Shown in pieces: positions 6,286-13,216 of a stretch of DNA of 19,515 bases. The notes under the pieces are model-generated. The model was not told where the DNA came from. It did not search any database and worked only from the letters and a program-made list of their open reading frames with translations. The stretch is taken from the NCBI GenBank assembly GCA_964626415.1, contig CAZVFH010000011.1:1-19515 (forward strand). The letters are read 5' to 3'. The position numbers and the translations under genes were made by a program. Numbering within the stretch: position 1 is the stretch's first letter; every line of letters begins with the position of its first letter. This stretch comes from CAZVFH01 sp964626415 (lineage in GTDB: Bacteria; Patescibacteriota; UBA1384; XYA2-FULL-43-10; CAINNR01).

Positions 6286-8313
6286 ATGAGAGATATTTTA
6301 GAAAATTTGAATTCGGCACAAAAGGAAGCAGTTCTCCAAACAGAGGGACCGGTTTTAATCTTAGCTGGCGCCGGTTCGGGAAAAACAAGAGCACTGACTC
6401 ATCGGTTGGCTTATTTAATTTCCGAGAAAAATATCTCGCTGCAGAATATTTTGGCGGTGACATTTACTAATAAGGCAGCGGATGAAATGCGCAAAAGAAT
6501 GGAAATTCTTTTGCAAAATTCGAAATCCGAATATCGAAATCCGAAACAAATTAGAAATTCAAATAACAAAAATCTGAAACTTTCGGATTTGGAAAATTCG
6601 GATTTAGATATTGTTTCGAATTTCGAATTTAGATATTCGGATTTGGAAGCCACTCTGCGGATTCCATGGCTTGGCACTTTTCATTCAATGTGCGCTAAAA
6701 TCTTACGCCGAGAAGCACAGCATCTTGGCTATCCACCAAATTTCACGATTTATGATAGTCAGGACCAACTGGCGGTGATAAAAAGAATTCTTCGCGATAA
6801 AAATATTGATCCAAAAAGATATTCGCCGAATTCAATTTCCTATTTCATCTCCAGCGCAAAAAATGAATTTATCTCGCCAAAAGAGTATGCAAAATTTGCC
6901 AATTCTCCCTTCGAAGAAGTTGTCCATCTTGTTTATGTCGAATATCAAAAACAGCTCTTTTCTGCCGGGGCAATGGATTTTGACGACTTGTTATGTTTGT
7001 GCGTTAAGTTATTCGAAGAAAATCCAAAAATTCTTGAAAAATATCAAAGAATTTTCAAATACATTTTGATCGATGAGTATCAAGACACTAATCGAGTTCA
7101 GTATTTGTGGGTAAAAATGTTATCGGAAAAAAGTAAAAATGTTTGTGTTGTCGGTGACGATTCTCAATCAATTTACGGTTTTCGCGGAGCTAACTTTCGA
7201 AATATTTTGAATTTTGAGCGTGATTATCCTGGTGCCAAAGTTATCAAATTGGAACAAAATTACCGCTCAACAAAAAATATTTTGCGTGCGGCCGATCAAC
7301 TTATCAAATTTAATCGCCAAAAAACCGAGAAAAATCTTTGGACCGAGAATTCCGAAGGGCAAAAAATTATTGTTTGTCAGGCGTTAAATGAGAAGGAAGA
7401 AGCGGAGTTTGTGGCGCTGGAAATTACATCTTTAATTCAAAGTCAAAAGTCAAAAGTCAAAAGTAAAAATTATGGAGGCGGATTTTCGGACTTCTCCGAC
7501 TTTGCCGTTTTATATCGCACCAATGCCCAGTCACGGGCGATTGAAGAAGCTTTATTAAATTTTGAAATTCCCTACAAAGTTATTGGCGGGATTAGATTTT
7601 ATCAGCGAAAAGAAGTCAAAGATATTTTGGCTTACTTGCGTTTAATCGTCAACCAAAATGACCAAGTGTCATTTACTCGCGCAATTTCGACACCTTCCCG
7701 TGGTGTTGGTGAAAAAACATTGGAAAAATATTTTATTGGGAGGATGTCGGACAACATTAAAGTTGATAATTTTTTGGCCTTAATTTCCAATTTCAAAGAA
7801 AAAAAATCCGAGCTGACTTTGACGGAGCTAATTGAATATGTCGCCGAAAAAAGTGGCTTAGAGCAAATGTTGCTTGATGGGACGCCGGAGGGCGAGGCAC
7901 GATGGGAAAATATCTTGGAGCTAAAATCAGTTGCATCCTATAGCTCTTTGGATGATGAAGAGAGTCAACTTGACATTTTTTTAGAGAAAGTTGCGCTTTA
8001 TCAGGATTCTGATGACCTTGATCTTGCGCAGTCGGCAGTAACTTTGATGACTTTGCATTCGGCAAAGGGTTTGGAGTTTCCTGTCGTTTTTATTGTCGGA
8101 GTTGAGGAGGGAATTTTGCCACACGGAAAATCTCTCACTGATGAGACGGAGTTGGAAGAAGAACGCCGACTTTGTTATGTCGGAATCACTCGAGCAATGA
8201 ATAAATTGTATATGCTTTATTCTCAGTCAAGAATTTATTTTGGTAATGTCACCTCTAATGTGCCATCAAGATTTTTGGAGGAAATTCCGGAAGAAGTGAA
8301 GAAAGAAATTTAA
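6286..8313 (+). CDS. UvrD/PcrA-type superfamily 1A DNA helicase
   Basis: A 675-aa 3'-5' ATP-dependent DNA helicase for excision repair and replication restart. All SF1A motifs are present in order: Walker A GAGSGKT (28-34), Ia AVTFTNKAADEM (57-68), GTFHS (130-134), II LIDEYQDT (261-268), III VVGDDSQSIYGFRGA (288-302), IV KLEQNYRST (321-329), V LMTLHSAKGLEF (near 590), VI RLCYVGITRA. Two segments are foreign to the family and repeat-derived. Residues 77-121 (DNA 6517-6646) lie between motif Ia and GTFHS. Residues 386-404 (DNA 7440-7490) lie before FAVLYRTNAQSR. Both are in loops and leave every motif intact, so the enzyme is probably active. The C-terminal tail after motif VI is short and lacks the long PcrA extension. 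Confidence 0.95.
   Translation: MRDILENLNSAQKEAVLQTEGPVLILAGAGSGKTRALTHRLAYLISEKNISLQNILAVTFTNKAADEMRKRMEILLQNSKSEYRNPKQIRNSNNKNLKLSDLENSDLDIVSNFEFRYSDLEATLRIPWLGTFHSMCAKILRREAQHLGYPPNFTIYDSQDQLAVIKRILRDKNIDPKRYSPNSISYFISSAKNEFISPKEYAKFANSPFEEVVHLVYVEYQKQLFSAGAMDFDDLLCLCVKLFEENPKILEKYQRIFKYILIDEYQDTNRVQYLWVKMLSEKSKNVCVVGDDSQSIYGFRGANFRNILNFERDYPGAKVIKLEQNYRSTKNILRAADQLIKFNRQKTEKNLWTENSEGQKIIVCQALNEKEEAEFVALEITSLIQSQKSKVKSKNYGGGFSDFSDFAVLYRTNAQSRAIEEALLNFEIPYKVIGGIRFYQRKEVKDILAYLRLIVNQNDQVSFTRAISTPSRGVGEKTLEKYFIGRMSDNIKVDNFLALISNFKEKKSELTLTELIEYVAEKSGLEQMLLDGTPEGEARWENILELKSVASYSSLDDEESQLDIFLEKVALYQDSDDLDLAQSAVTLMTLHSAKGLEFPVVFIVGVEEGILPHGKSLTDETELEEERRLCYVGITRAMNKLYMLYSQSRIYFGNVTSNVPSRFLEEIPEEVKKEI
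6517..6646. repeat. In-frame palindromic, 7-bp-period insertion in uvrD
   Basis: The left side has units TCGAAAT, CCGAATA, TCGAAAT, CCGAAAC, AAATTAG and AAATTCA at 7-bp spacing. The right side (6590-6646) is largely its inverse, for example AGATATTCGGATTT against AAATCCGAATATC. It encodes about 45 extra residues rich in N, S, K and E. The CGAAATC unit recurs in metG at 14414-14463. Confidence 0.8.
7440..7490. repeat. In-frame 7-bp tandem repeat plus shared 25-mer in uvrD
   Basis: AAAAGTC repeats three times at 7-bp period, followed by a 25-bp stretch (7466-7490) that is identical to 10335-10359 downstream of rsmA. Its core is TATGGAGGCGGATTTTCGG. Confidence 0.8.
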
Positions 8314-8320
8314 ATGGATA

Positions 8321-8432
8321 ATTCTAACACTGACTTTATTTGCACTGACTTTTCACTGACAGCGGAATAAGAATTCCCATCATTTTTTCCTATATCAGTG
8401 CTAAGTCAGTGTGGTCGAGTCAGTGTTAGAAT
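8321..8432. repeat. Long palindrome with CACTGACT units
   Basis: The outer arms ATTCTAACACTGACT (8321-8335) and its exact inverse (8418-8432) enclose further CACTGAC units (8343, 8354) and their inverted counterparts on the right. Each arm carries about three copies at matching distances. It fills the uvrD to G5-gene gap. Confidence 0.85.
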
Positions 8433-8439
8433 CTCAATT

Positions 8440-8448
8440 TGCTATAAT
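8440..8448 (+). promoter_or_regulatory. Extended -10 promoter of the G5 gene, predicted leaderless
   Basis: TGCTATAAT at 8440-8448 is the same nonamer as before uvrD and lies 7 nt before the ATG at 8456. There is no Shine-Dalgarno sequence. It starts 8 nt after the palindrome. Confidence 0.7.
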
Positions 8449-8455
8449 ATAGCAT

Positions 8456-9412
8456 ATGCGGAGTTTTTTCTACTCAGTTTTATTGACCTCATTTTTTGCT
8501 ACTGGCTTTTTTTATGTTTTTAATGGTCATGCGGCGGATTTTGAAGTTGTGTCAACGCCGAAATTTCCTTACCAAATTGATGAAATCTCCGCCACCGGTA
8601 TCTCGACGATTTATTCCGGCGAAAGTCCAAGTTTCGAAGCATCAAAAATTATTACCGATCTTGGTGTTGCCTATTTTCCGGAAGATAAAATCAAAATTTT
8701 CCCCGATCCAAAATTGAAAATCGGTGGTAAAGTCACAATAAATCGAGCCCCGTTAATTTCCGTTAAAGATGGCAAAAGATCAGCAAGTTATCGAAGTTGG
8801 ACAACAACTGTAGAAGAACTTTTCACTGAAAAAAACATCGAGCTCGGCGCCGACGACAAAACTAATGTCTCACTCTCAGCGCAAATAGTCGACGGTAGCC
8901 AGATTGCGATAACGAGAGTGGCTAAAACTACGGTTGTCGAGCCAAAACCAATCGACTTCAAAATCGTTACTAAAAAAAATCCAAACGAGGAAAAGGATTA
9001 CAAAAAAATTGTTCAAAATGGGATAAAAGGCATTAAAAATTATTTTTATTTAGTTATTCGAGAAGACGGTGAAGAAGTATCACGATCGCTGACAAAAACC
9101 GAAATCGCCAAAGAGCCAACCGATCAAATTGTCGAAGTCGGGACAAAAGTTTTGGTATATGGCTCGGGAGTTGCTAGTATTTGGAAAAGTTCTGGCGATA
9201 TGATCGCCGCCTGTAATTTTGTTAAGAGGGGGACAAAAGTTGTTGTTGTCAATCAAAACAATGGAAAATCAGTTACTGTAACTTGCGCGGGTGGTGGACT
9301 ACGCGAAGATCGGATAGTGGATCTTTCTGATTCTGCCTTTGAAAAGCTCGGTGGAACTTGGGGGCAAGGACTATTGCAAAATGTCCGGGTCGAAAAATAT
9401 TATCCGGAGTAA
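8456..9412 (+). CDS. Secreted DUF348-G5-double-psi-barrel cell-wall protein
   Basis: A 318-aa exported protein, probably acting on or binding peptidoglycan outside the cell. An N-terminal signal peptide (about 1-27, ending GHAA-D) is followed by a YabE/DUF348-like ubiquitin-fold segment with VTINRAPLISVKDG (about 90-150). A G5 domain follows (about 160-230, with REDGEEVSRSLTKTEI and IVEVGTK). The C-terminal RlpA-like double-psi beta-barrel (about 233-318) shows GVASIW, GTKVVVVNQNNGKSV and RIVDLSDSAFEKLG. The usual DRGP loop of RlpA is replaced by CAGGGLREDR, so catalysis is uncertain. Two Cys in the barrel (AAC and VTC) could form a disulfide. It is 2 nt upstream of rsmA and surely co-transcribed. 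Bacillus subtilis also has a DUF348-G5 protein gene, yabE, near ksgA, so the pairing is probably ancient. Confidence 0.85.
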   Translation: MRSFFYSVLLTSFFATGFFYVFNGHAADFEVVSTPKFPYQIDEISATGISTIYSGESPSFEASKIITDLGVAYFPEDKIKIFPDPKLKIGGKVTINRAPLISVKDGKRSASYRSWTTTVEELFTEKNIELGADDKTNVSLSAQIVDGSQIAITRVAKTTVVEPKPIDFKIVTKKNPNEEKDYKKIVQNGIKGIKNYFYLVIREDGEEVSRSLTKTEIAKEPTDQIVEVGTKVLVYGSGVASIWKSSGDMIAACNFVKRGTKVVVVNQNNGKSVTVTCAGGGLREDRIVDLSDSAFEKLGGTWGQGLLQNVRVEKYYPE

Positions 9413-9414
9413 AA

Positions 9415-10329
9415 ATGAACAGAGATCAACTAATTCAATATCTCAAACAAAACGATCTTTGGGCAAAGAGATCAATGGGGCAGAATTTTTTAGTTGATGC
9501 GAAAGTGCTGGGGAAAATTGTTGCCACTGCCAATTTGAAATCGTCAGATACCGTTGTTGAAGTCGGCTCGGGGTTGGGAGTTTTGACGGAGGAACTAGTC
9601 AAGAAAGCTAGTAGAGTTATAGCGATCGAGAAAGATGACAAGCTCGCAGAGATATTAGAAATGAGGATTGAGAAATTAGGGCTGAAAGAAAAAACAAATA
9701 TTATCATAGCTGATGTATTGAATATTGTCGATACTCATTTCTCATTTCTCAAAACTCAATACAAATTGGTCGCCAATATTCCTTACAACATCACTTCGAT
9801 TTTGATTCGGAAGTTTTTGGAAGCGGAAAATCCGCCATCTGAGATGATTTTGATGGTGCAAAAAGAGGTCGCCGAGCGAATTTGTGCAGGTCCCGGTAAA
9901 ATGTCACTATTATCTGTCTCAGTCCAATTTTATGCTGAACCGGAAATTATTTCGATCGTCAAAAATACTTCGTTTTTTCCAACCCCAAAGGTTGACTCTG
10001 CAATTGTCAGGATTAAAATTAAAAGAGATTTTCTTGCCAGTTCCAGCCAAATTTCTAGGCGCTCTTTGTCGCCTTTGGCGACAAGCGCTTGCAACCGTCG
10101 AAATTTGACTGGAACTGGCAAAATTGATAACAGGAGTTTTTTCCGACTCGTGAAGTTTGGATTTACAAGCAAAAGAAAGACACTGGAAAATAATTTAGCT
10201 GCAGGACTTCGTATTTCAAAAAAAGAAGCGTCTGGTATAATAAAAAGTGTAGGGTTAAAAGAAAAAGTTAGGGCGGAGGAGCTGAGCGTTGAGGAGTGGA
10301 AAGATCTAAATTCAAAATGCAAAATTTAA
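9415..10329 (+). CDS. rsmA: 16S rRNA (adenine-N6,N6)-dimethyltransferase RsmA/KsgA
   Basis: Dimethylates the two adjacent adenines of the 16S rRNA helix 45 loop during late 30S assembly, using SAM. Family signatures: KRSMGQNFLVD (residues 18-28), motif I VVEVGSGLGVLTEEL, acidic IAIEKD, the catalytic NIPYNI (NLPY-type), FFPTPKVDSAIVRI, and the C-terminal FFRLVKFGFTSKRKTL. The ATG at 9415 overlaps nothing and lies 2 nt after the upstream stop; GGAG inside the preceding codons can act as ribosome site. The frame extends to 9358, but that region is the upstream gene's. At 304 aa it is longer than the usual 260-275 because residues about 206-236 come from a palindromic insertion (10034-10121). The last residues and stop (NSKCKI) lie in a 7-bp-period repeat. 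Confidence 0.95.
   Translation: MNRDQLIQYLKQNDLWAKRSMGQNFLVDAKVLGKIVATANLKSSDTVVEVGSGLGVLTEELVKKASRVIAIEKDDKLAEILEMRIEKLGLKEKTNIIIADVLNIVDTHFSFLKTQYKLVANIPYNITSILIRKFLEAENPPSEMILMVQKEVAERICAGPGKMSLLSVSVQFYAEPEIISIVKNTSFFPTPKVDSAIVRIKIKRDFLASSSQISRRSLSPLATSACNRRNLTGTGKIDNRSFFRLVKFGFTSKRKTLENNLAAGLRISKKEASGIIKSVGLKEKVRAEELSVEEWKDLNSKCKI
9734..9761. repeat. 7-bp-period repeat (CTCATTT) in rsmA
   Basis: CTCATTT, CTCATTT, CTCAAAA, CTCAATA in tandem, translated as THFSFLKTQY just before the catalytic NIPYNI strand. Confidence 0.6.
10034..10121. repeat. In-frame palindromic element in rsmA
   Basis: This 88-bp element has nested arms: TTGCCAGTTCCAG (10034-10046) with its exact inverse (10109-10121), AAATTTC (10049-10055) with GAAATTT (10100-10106), GCGCT (10059-10063) with AGCGC (10084-10088), and TTGTCGCC (10066-10073) with GGCGACAA (10077-10084). 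It separates two conserved RsmA blocks that are normally a few residues apart. Confidence 0.9.
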
Positions 10330-10359
10330 AAATCAAAATTATGGAGGCGGATTTTCGGA
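10312..10359. repeat. 7-bp-period repeat and shared 25-mer after rsmA
   Basis: Units CAAAATG, CAAAATT, TAAAAAT and CAAAATT run through the rsmA stop codon. They are followed by a 25-bp block (10335-10359) identical to one inside uvrD (7466-7490). An inverted relative of the first part lies at 14755-14783. Confidence 0.75.
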
Positions 10360-10389
10360 ATTTTAAAATTGAAAATTTAGTTTATTAAA

Positions 10390-11829
10390 ATGTCAAAGGA
10401 AAAAACAAAAATCAAAGAGAAAATTAATATCCACGAAGATCCGGCGAAAAAAACCGAGGAAAAGTTTATCGAAAAAATAGTCGAATCGCCGGCGAAAATT
10501 TTGGACGAAACGATTGAGATTTCAAAAACGGTTGAAAAAGCCGTCGTTGGTCACGGTCCGATTAAAAAAGCCAAGGAATACTGGCATATTTTGGGACCGG
10601 GACTGACAACTGGCGCTTCCGACGATGATCCCTCGGGAATCGCTACCTATTCGCAAACCGGCGCCGGTTACGGTTATAAATTTCTTTGGCTTGCCGGATT
10701 TACTTTCCCATTAATGGCGGTTGTCCAAGAAATGTGCGCTCGTCTTGGTTTGGTTACCGGCAAAGGGCTGGCGGCAAACATTAAACAATTTTTTCCCCGT
10801 CCGGTTTTAATACTTTGCACAGTTTTGCTTTTTTGTGCCAACACTTTTAATATCGGCGCCGATCTTGGCGCGATGTCGGAAGCAGTCCGCTTGTTTCGCC
10901 CAGAGTGGAATTATCTTTATCTGATAATCATCATCGCCACAATTATTATGCTTATGCAGATATTTACCACCTACCAAAAATATGCCAAATATCTAAAATG
11001 GCTGGCACTAGTGCTTTTTGCCTATATTTTTTCAACTTTAATGATAAAGGGCTTAAATTGGCAGGAGATAATGCTGGCTTCGGTTAAGCCGGTTTTTGGT
11101 TTTTCCAAAGATCAGATTTTAATCGTCACCGGTGCGCTTGGAACAACAATTTCACCTTATCTTTTCTTTTGGCAAACTTCACAAGAGGTTGAAGAGGAGG
11201 TTTCAAAGGGATACACAACAATTTCTGATCGAGCGGACTCGGTTGATGACAAAATGATCTCCGACATGCGAATTGATATTTGGTCGGGGATGTTTCTTTC
11301 TAATTTGGTCATGTTTTTTATCATCACCGCTTGCGCCGCGACTTTGAATGTCGCCGGAATCACAACAATCGGAACAGCGGCGCAGGCGGCATCGGCATTG
11401 CGGCCGCTTGCCGGAGAGTATTCTTATTTACTATTTGCGATTGGAATTATCGGCGTTGGTGCATTGGGCATTCCGGTTTTGGCTGGATCAAGTTCTTATG
11501 CTTTGTCTGAAAGTTTTGGTTGGAAGGAGGGTTTGAACAAAAAGTTGCGCCAAGCGCATGCTTTTTATGGAGTGATAATAATTTCACTTCTGGTTGGAGT
11601 GCTTTTAAATATGGTTCACCTCGATCCGATAAAGGCCTTGATTTATGCTGCAGTTCTAAACGGTTGCGTTGCGCCGGTGATTTTAATTTTAATCTTGATT
11701 TTATCCTCCTCGAAAAAAGTTATGGGAGATCGCTCCAGTGGCTTTTGGGCAAAAATAATCGGCGGCCTTGCCGTCGCCCTAATGTCCTTCGCCGGCATTA
11801 TGACGATTTGGAGTTTGATATTTGGGTAA
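10390..11829 (+). CDS. NRAMP (SLC11)-family metal ion transporter, atypical motifs
   Basis: A 479-aa inner-membrane transporter with about 11 helices of the LeuT-like NRAMP fold. It begins with an unusual Lys/Glu-rich cytoplasmic extension of about 60 residues. The helix-1 metal site, DPGN in classical MntH/NRAMP proteins, reads GASDDDPSGIATYSQ (residues 75-89). The helix-6 MPHN site reads GTTISPYLFFWQTS. The classical metal-coordinating Met is therefore missing, which argues against ordinary Mn/Fe selectivity. Mg2+ or another ion, as in NRAMP-related magnesium transporters, is possible but not shown. The ATG at 10390 has no Shine-Dalgarno sequence. It follows rsmA by 60 nt of repeat sequence and may share its transcript. 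No dedicated terminator is seen; two REP-like elements follow it. Confidence 0.85.
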   Translation: MSKEKTKIKEKINIHEDPAKKTEEKFIEKIVESPAKILDETIEISKTVEKAVVGHGPIKKAKEYWHILGPGLTTGASDDDPSGIATYSQTGAGYGYKFLWLAGFTFPLMAVVQEMCARLGLVTGKGLAANIKQFFPRPVLILCTVLLFCANTFNIGADLGAMSEAVRLFRPEWNYLYLIIIIATIIMLMQIFTTYQKYAKYLKWLALVLFAYIFSTLMIKGLNWQEIMLASVKPVFGFSKDQILIVTGALGTTISPYLFFWQTSQEVEEEVSKGYTTISDRADSVDDKMISDMRIDIWSGMFLSNLVMFFIITACAATLNVAGITTIGTAAQAASALRPLAGEYSYLLFAIGIIGVGALGIPVLAGSSSYALSESFGWKEGLNKKLRQAHAFYGVIIISLLVGVLLNMVHLDPIKALIYAAVLNGCVAPVILILILILSSSKKVMGDRSSGFWAKIIGGLAVALMSFAGIMTIWSLIFG

Positions 11830-11839
11830 TATTATTCTG

Positions 11840-11888
11840 TGGAGTTCAACCTTTAGGTTGCTTCTGGACAAGCTAAAGCTTGGACTCC
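11840..11888. repeat. REP-like GGAGT element, copy 1
   Basis: 49-bp element bounded by TGGAGTT and GGACTCC, with hairpins CAACCTTTAGGTTG and CAAGCTAAAGCTTG. Diverged relative of the next copy. Confidence 0.8.
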
Positions 11889-11896
11889 GGCGAATA

Positions 11897-11945
11897 TGGA
11901 GTCCACGCTTTAGCGTGTTTCTGACCAAGCTAAAGCTTGTACTCC
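11897..11945. repeat. REP-like GGAGT element, copy 2
   Basis: 49 bp: TGGAGTC, hairpin CACGCTTTAGCGTG, spacer, hairpin CAAGCTAAAGCTTG, then ACTCC. Tandem to copy 1, 8 bp apart. Confidence 0.85.
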
Positions 11946-11957
11946 TTCGTGTAAATC

Positions 11958-11985
11958 AAAAAAACACTCAACAAATTGTTGGGTG
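11958..11985 (-). terminator. Terminator of the minus-strand orphan at 11986-12372
   Basis: Read on the minus strand, CACCCAACA (11985-11977) pairs with TGTTGAGTG (11973-11965), followed by seven T. It begins directly after the stop codon. Confidence 0.85.
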
Positions 11986-12372
11986 CTAGGCGATTGGTTC
12001 GGGGAATTGAAATCGGATTGAAAGTTTATCATCTTCACAATCAGCGCGAATTTCCACACCATACCACACTCTTCCGTCCCTGCAAGCATTACTGAATATT
12101 TCTGCTGCCTTTCTGAGTGCTTCACTAATTTGTTGGGGATTACCACATGCAATTGTGTAGAAAATCCCGTGTTCAACGGTTTCATAGACGGCATCTACAT
12201 CGTTGGTTGATAGTATGCAGACAGGATTACCGAAAGTGATACAAAATTGATTAATCGAAAGAGCGAGAGCAATCTTTTCTGGCATTGGAATACCAAGTAT
12301 ATCAACATTCTGAACAAACGCATTGTGAGCTTTCTCCAATTGCTCCAAAATCCTTTCCGTTCTTCGATCCAT
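11986..12372 (-). CDS. Small orphan protein, 128 aa, unknown function
   Basis: I do not recognise this family. The protein begins MDRRTERILEQLEKAHNAF, probably a helix, and is a mixed alpha/beta soluble protein. It has several Cys (CITF, PVCIL, TIACGN, NACRDG, ADCEDD) without a CxxC pair. It is acidic at the C-terminus and has no signal or membrane segment. A GTG at 12381 is in frame, but AAGGAGG (12387-12381) covers it and lies 8 nt before the ATG at 12372, which fixes the start. It has its own promoter (-35 TTGACA, -10 TATATT) and a terminator abutting the stop, so it is a self-contained unit opposite to its neighbours. Its expression signals look strong, which argues that it is real. Confidence 0.75.
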   Translation of the reverse strand: MDRRTERILEQLEKAHNAFVQNVDILGIPMPEKIALALSINQFCITFGNPVCILSTNDVDAVYETVEHGIFYTIACGNPQQISEALRKAAEIFSNACRDGRVWYGVEIRADCEDDKLSIRFQFPEPIA

Positions 12373-12398
12373 TTCCGCCACCTCCTTGTGGTGGTTTT

Positions 12399-12428
12399 AA
12401 TATAGCACAAATGTTTTTTTCTTGTCAA
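12399..12428 (-). promoter_or_regulatory. Promoter of the 128-aa orphan
   Basis: On the minus strand, TTGACA (12428-12423), an 18-bp spacer, then TATATT (12404-12399) with an extended TGC before it. The leader is about 20 nt and carries AAGGAGG. Confidence 0.75.
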
Positions 12429-12440
12429 GGGTTTGTGTTT

Positions 12441-12579
12441 GTCATTTCGAGCCATCCCGATCCTTCGGGAGGCGAGAAATCTACAATTTATTGAATTGTA
12501 TAAAAAACGAATCCGGAATATAAATACAACAAAATGTAGATTTCTCGCCTTGCCAAAATCAGCAATGGCTCGAAATGAC
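12441..12579. repeat. 139-bp MITE-like palindromic element
   Basis: Terminal arm GTCATTTCGAGCCAT (12441-12455) is the exact inverse of 12565-12579. The inner arm AGGCGAGAAATCTACA (12470-12485) is the exact inverse of 12535-12550. The left arm has a nested CCCGATCCTTCGGG hairpin. The centre is AT-rich and non-coding. With the flanking promoter and terminator it accounts for the gap 12373-12707. Confidence 0.85.
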
Positions 12580-12597
12580 GGAGTGTTTTTATTAAAT

Positions 12598-12630
12598 AAA
12601 AAAACAGCCCCGCCACATTATGGGCGGGGT
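12598..12630 (-). terminator. Terminator of the minus-strand orphan at 12708-13127
   Basis: On the minus strand, a CCCCGCC/GGCGGGG stem (12629-12623 with 12614-12608) is followed by C, T, G and a T-run. It lies about 80 nt after the stop. A smaller GCCCC/GGGGC hairpin lies between (12661-12678). Confidence 0.75.
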
Positions 12631-12707
12631 CGGTCTAATGCTTAACTTTGGGTAAGGCGTGCCCCAGATTTGAGGGGCTAATGATTGCGGTTGGTATGGC
12701 GGTGCGA

Positions 12708-13127
12708 CTAATGGTCTTGCAGGGCACTACTCAGTTGTAGTACTTCGACTTCTCCCAGTACCAGGTCATCGAAGCCGACTCCGAAAGCACGGGTGTACTT
12801 GTCTTCCGGATGTTCCGAGACCATTACTCCTGGTGAATCCGACCAGCCGAAACCAGGGATATCCGGCCATTCTCGTCTCTCGTAGATCCCGATGATCGTC
12901 CCCTCAACCAAGGTCTTGTCTAGCCCCTTGGCAGGATCATCACGCTCGAAGAGGTTTTCTCCGTATCCCACTCCCGAGCGGCGGCGGAATACATATATCC
13001 GTGCCGCCTTTATCCAGCAGACACGGATGCGAGTGCCACAGAGTGCGGCAACCCGCTGTCTGATCGAGCTATCTTGCTCGAGGTCGAAGACCCCGGCAAG
13101 GACACGTAGAAAGTCCAACTGGTCCAT
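12708..13127 (-). CDS. Orphan protein, 139 aa, GC-rich gene, unknown function
   Basis: The family is not recognised. It is a soluble protein with basic stretches (RIRVCWIKAARIYVFRRRSG) and a later segment rich in Gly, Asp and Trp (REWPDIPGFGWSDSPG). There is no signal peptide or membrane helix. A GTG at 13136 is in frame but overlaps the AAAGGG ribosome site (13141-13136); the ATG at 13127, 8 nt downstream, is preferred. It has a perfect-consensus promoter and a terminator. Base and codon use differ clearly from the neighbours: GC-rich codons with many CGG, CTC and GAC, against the A/T-ending codons around it. This suggests recent transfer or an unusually constrained gene. It is divergent from metG. 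Confidence 0.7.
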   Translation of the reverse strand: MDQLDFLRVLAGVFDLEQDSSIRQRVAALCGTRIRVCWIKAARIYVFRRRSGVGYGENLFERDDPAKGLDKTLVEGTIIGIYERREWPDIPGFGWSDSPGVMVSEHPEDKYTRAFGVGFDDLVLGEVEVLQLSSALQDH

Positions 13128-13165
13128 CTGTATCACCCTTTCGTCTCGGATTAACTACTGGCTTT

Positions 13166-13194
13166 ATTATACAGTGATTTTTTCTATTTGTCAA
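13166..13194 (-). promoter_or_regulatory. Perfect-consensus promoter of the GC-rich orphan
   Basis: On the minus strand, TTGACA (13194-13189), a 17-bp spacer, then TATAAT (13171-13166). The leader is about 32 nt. Confidence 0.85.
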
Positions 13195-13216
13195 TAGTGA
13201 TTTCGTGGTTTCTTTC

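Noticed and set aside
9358..9414. Longer start of rsmA
   Set aside because: The added segment is the end of the G5 gene read in another frame; family homology begins at 9415.
9930..10322. 130-codon frame on the minus strand
   Set aside because: Antisense to conserved rsmA, composition typical of a shadow; part of it reads the palindrome.
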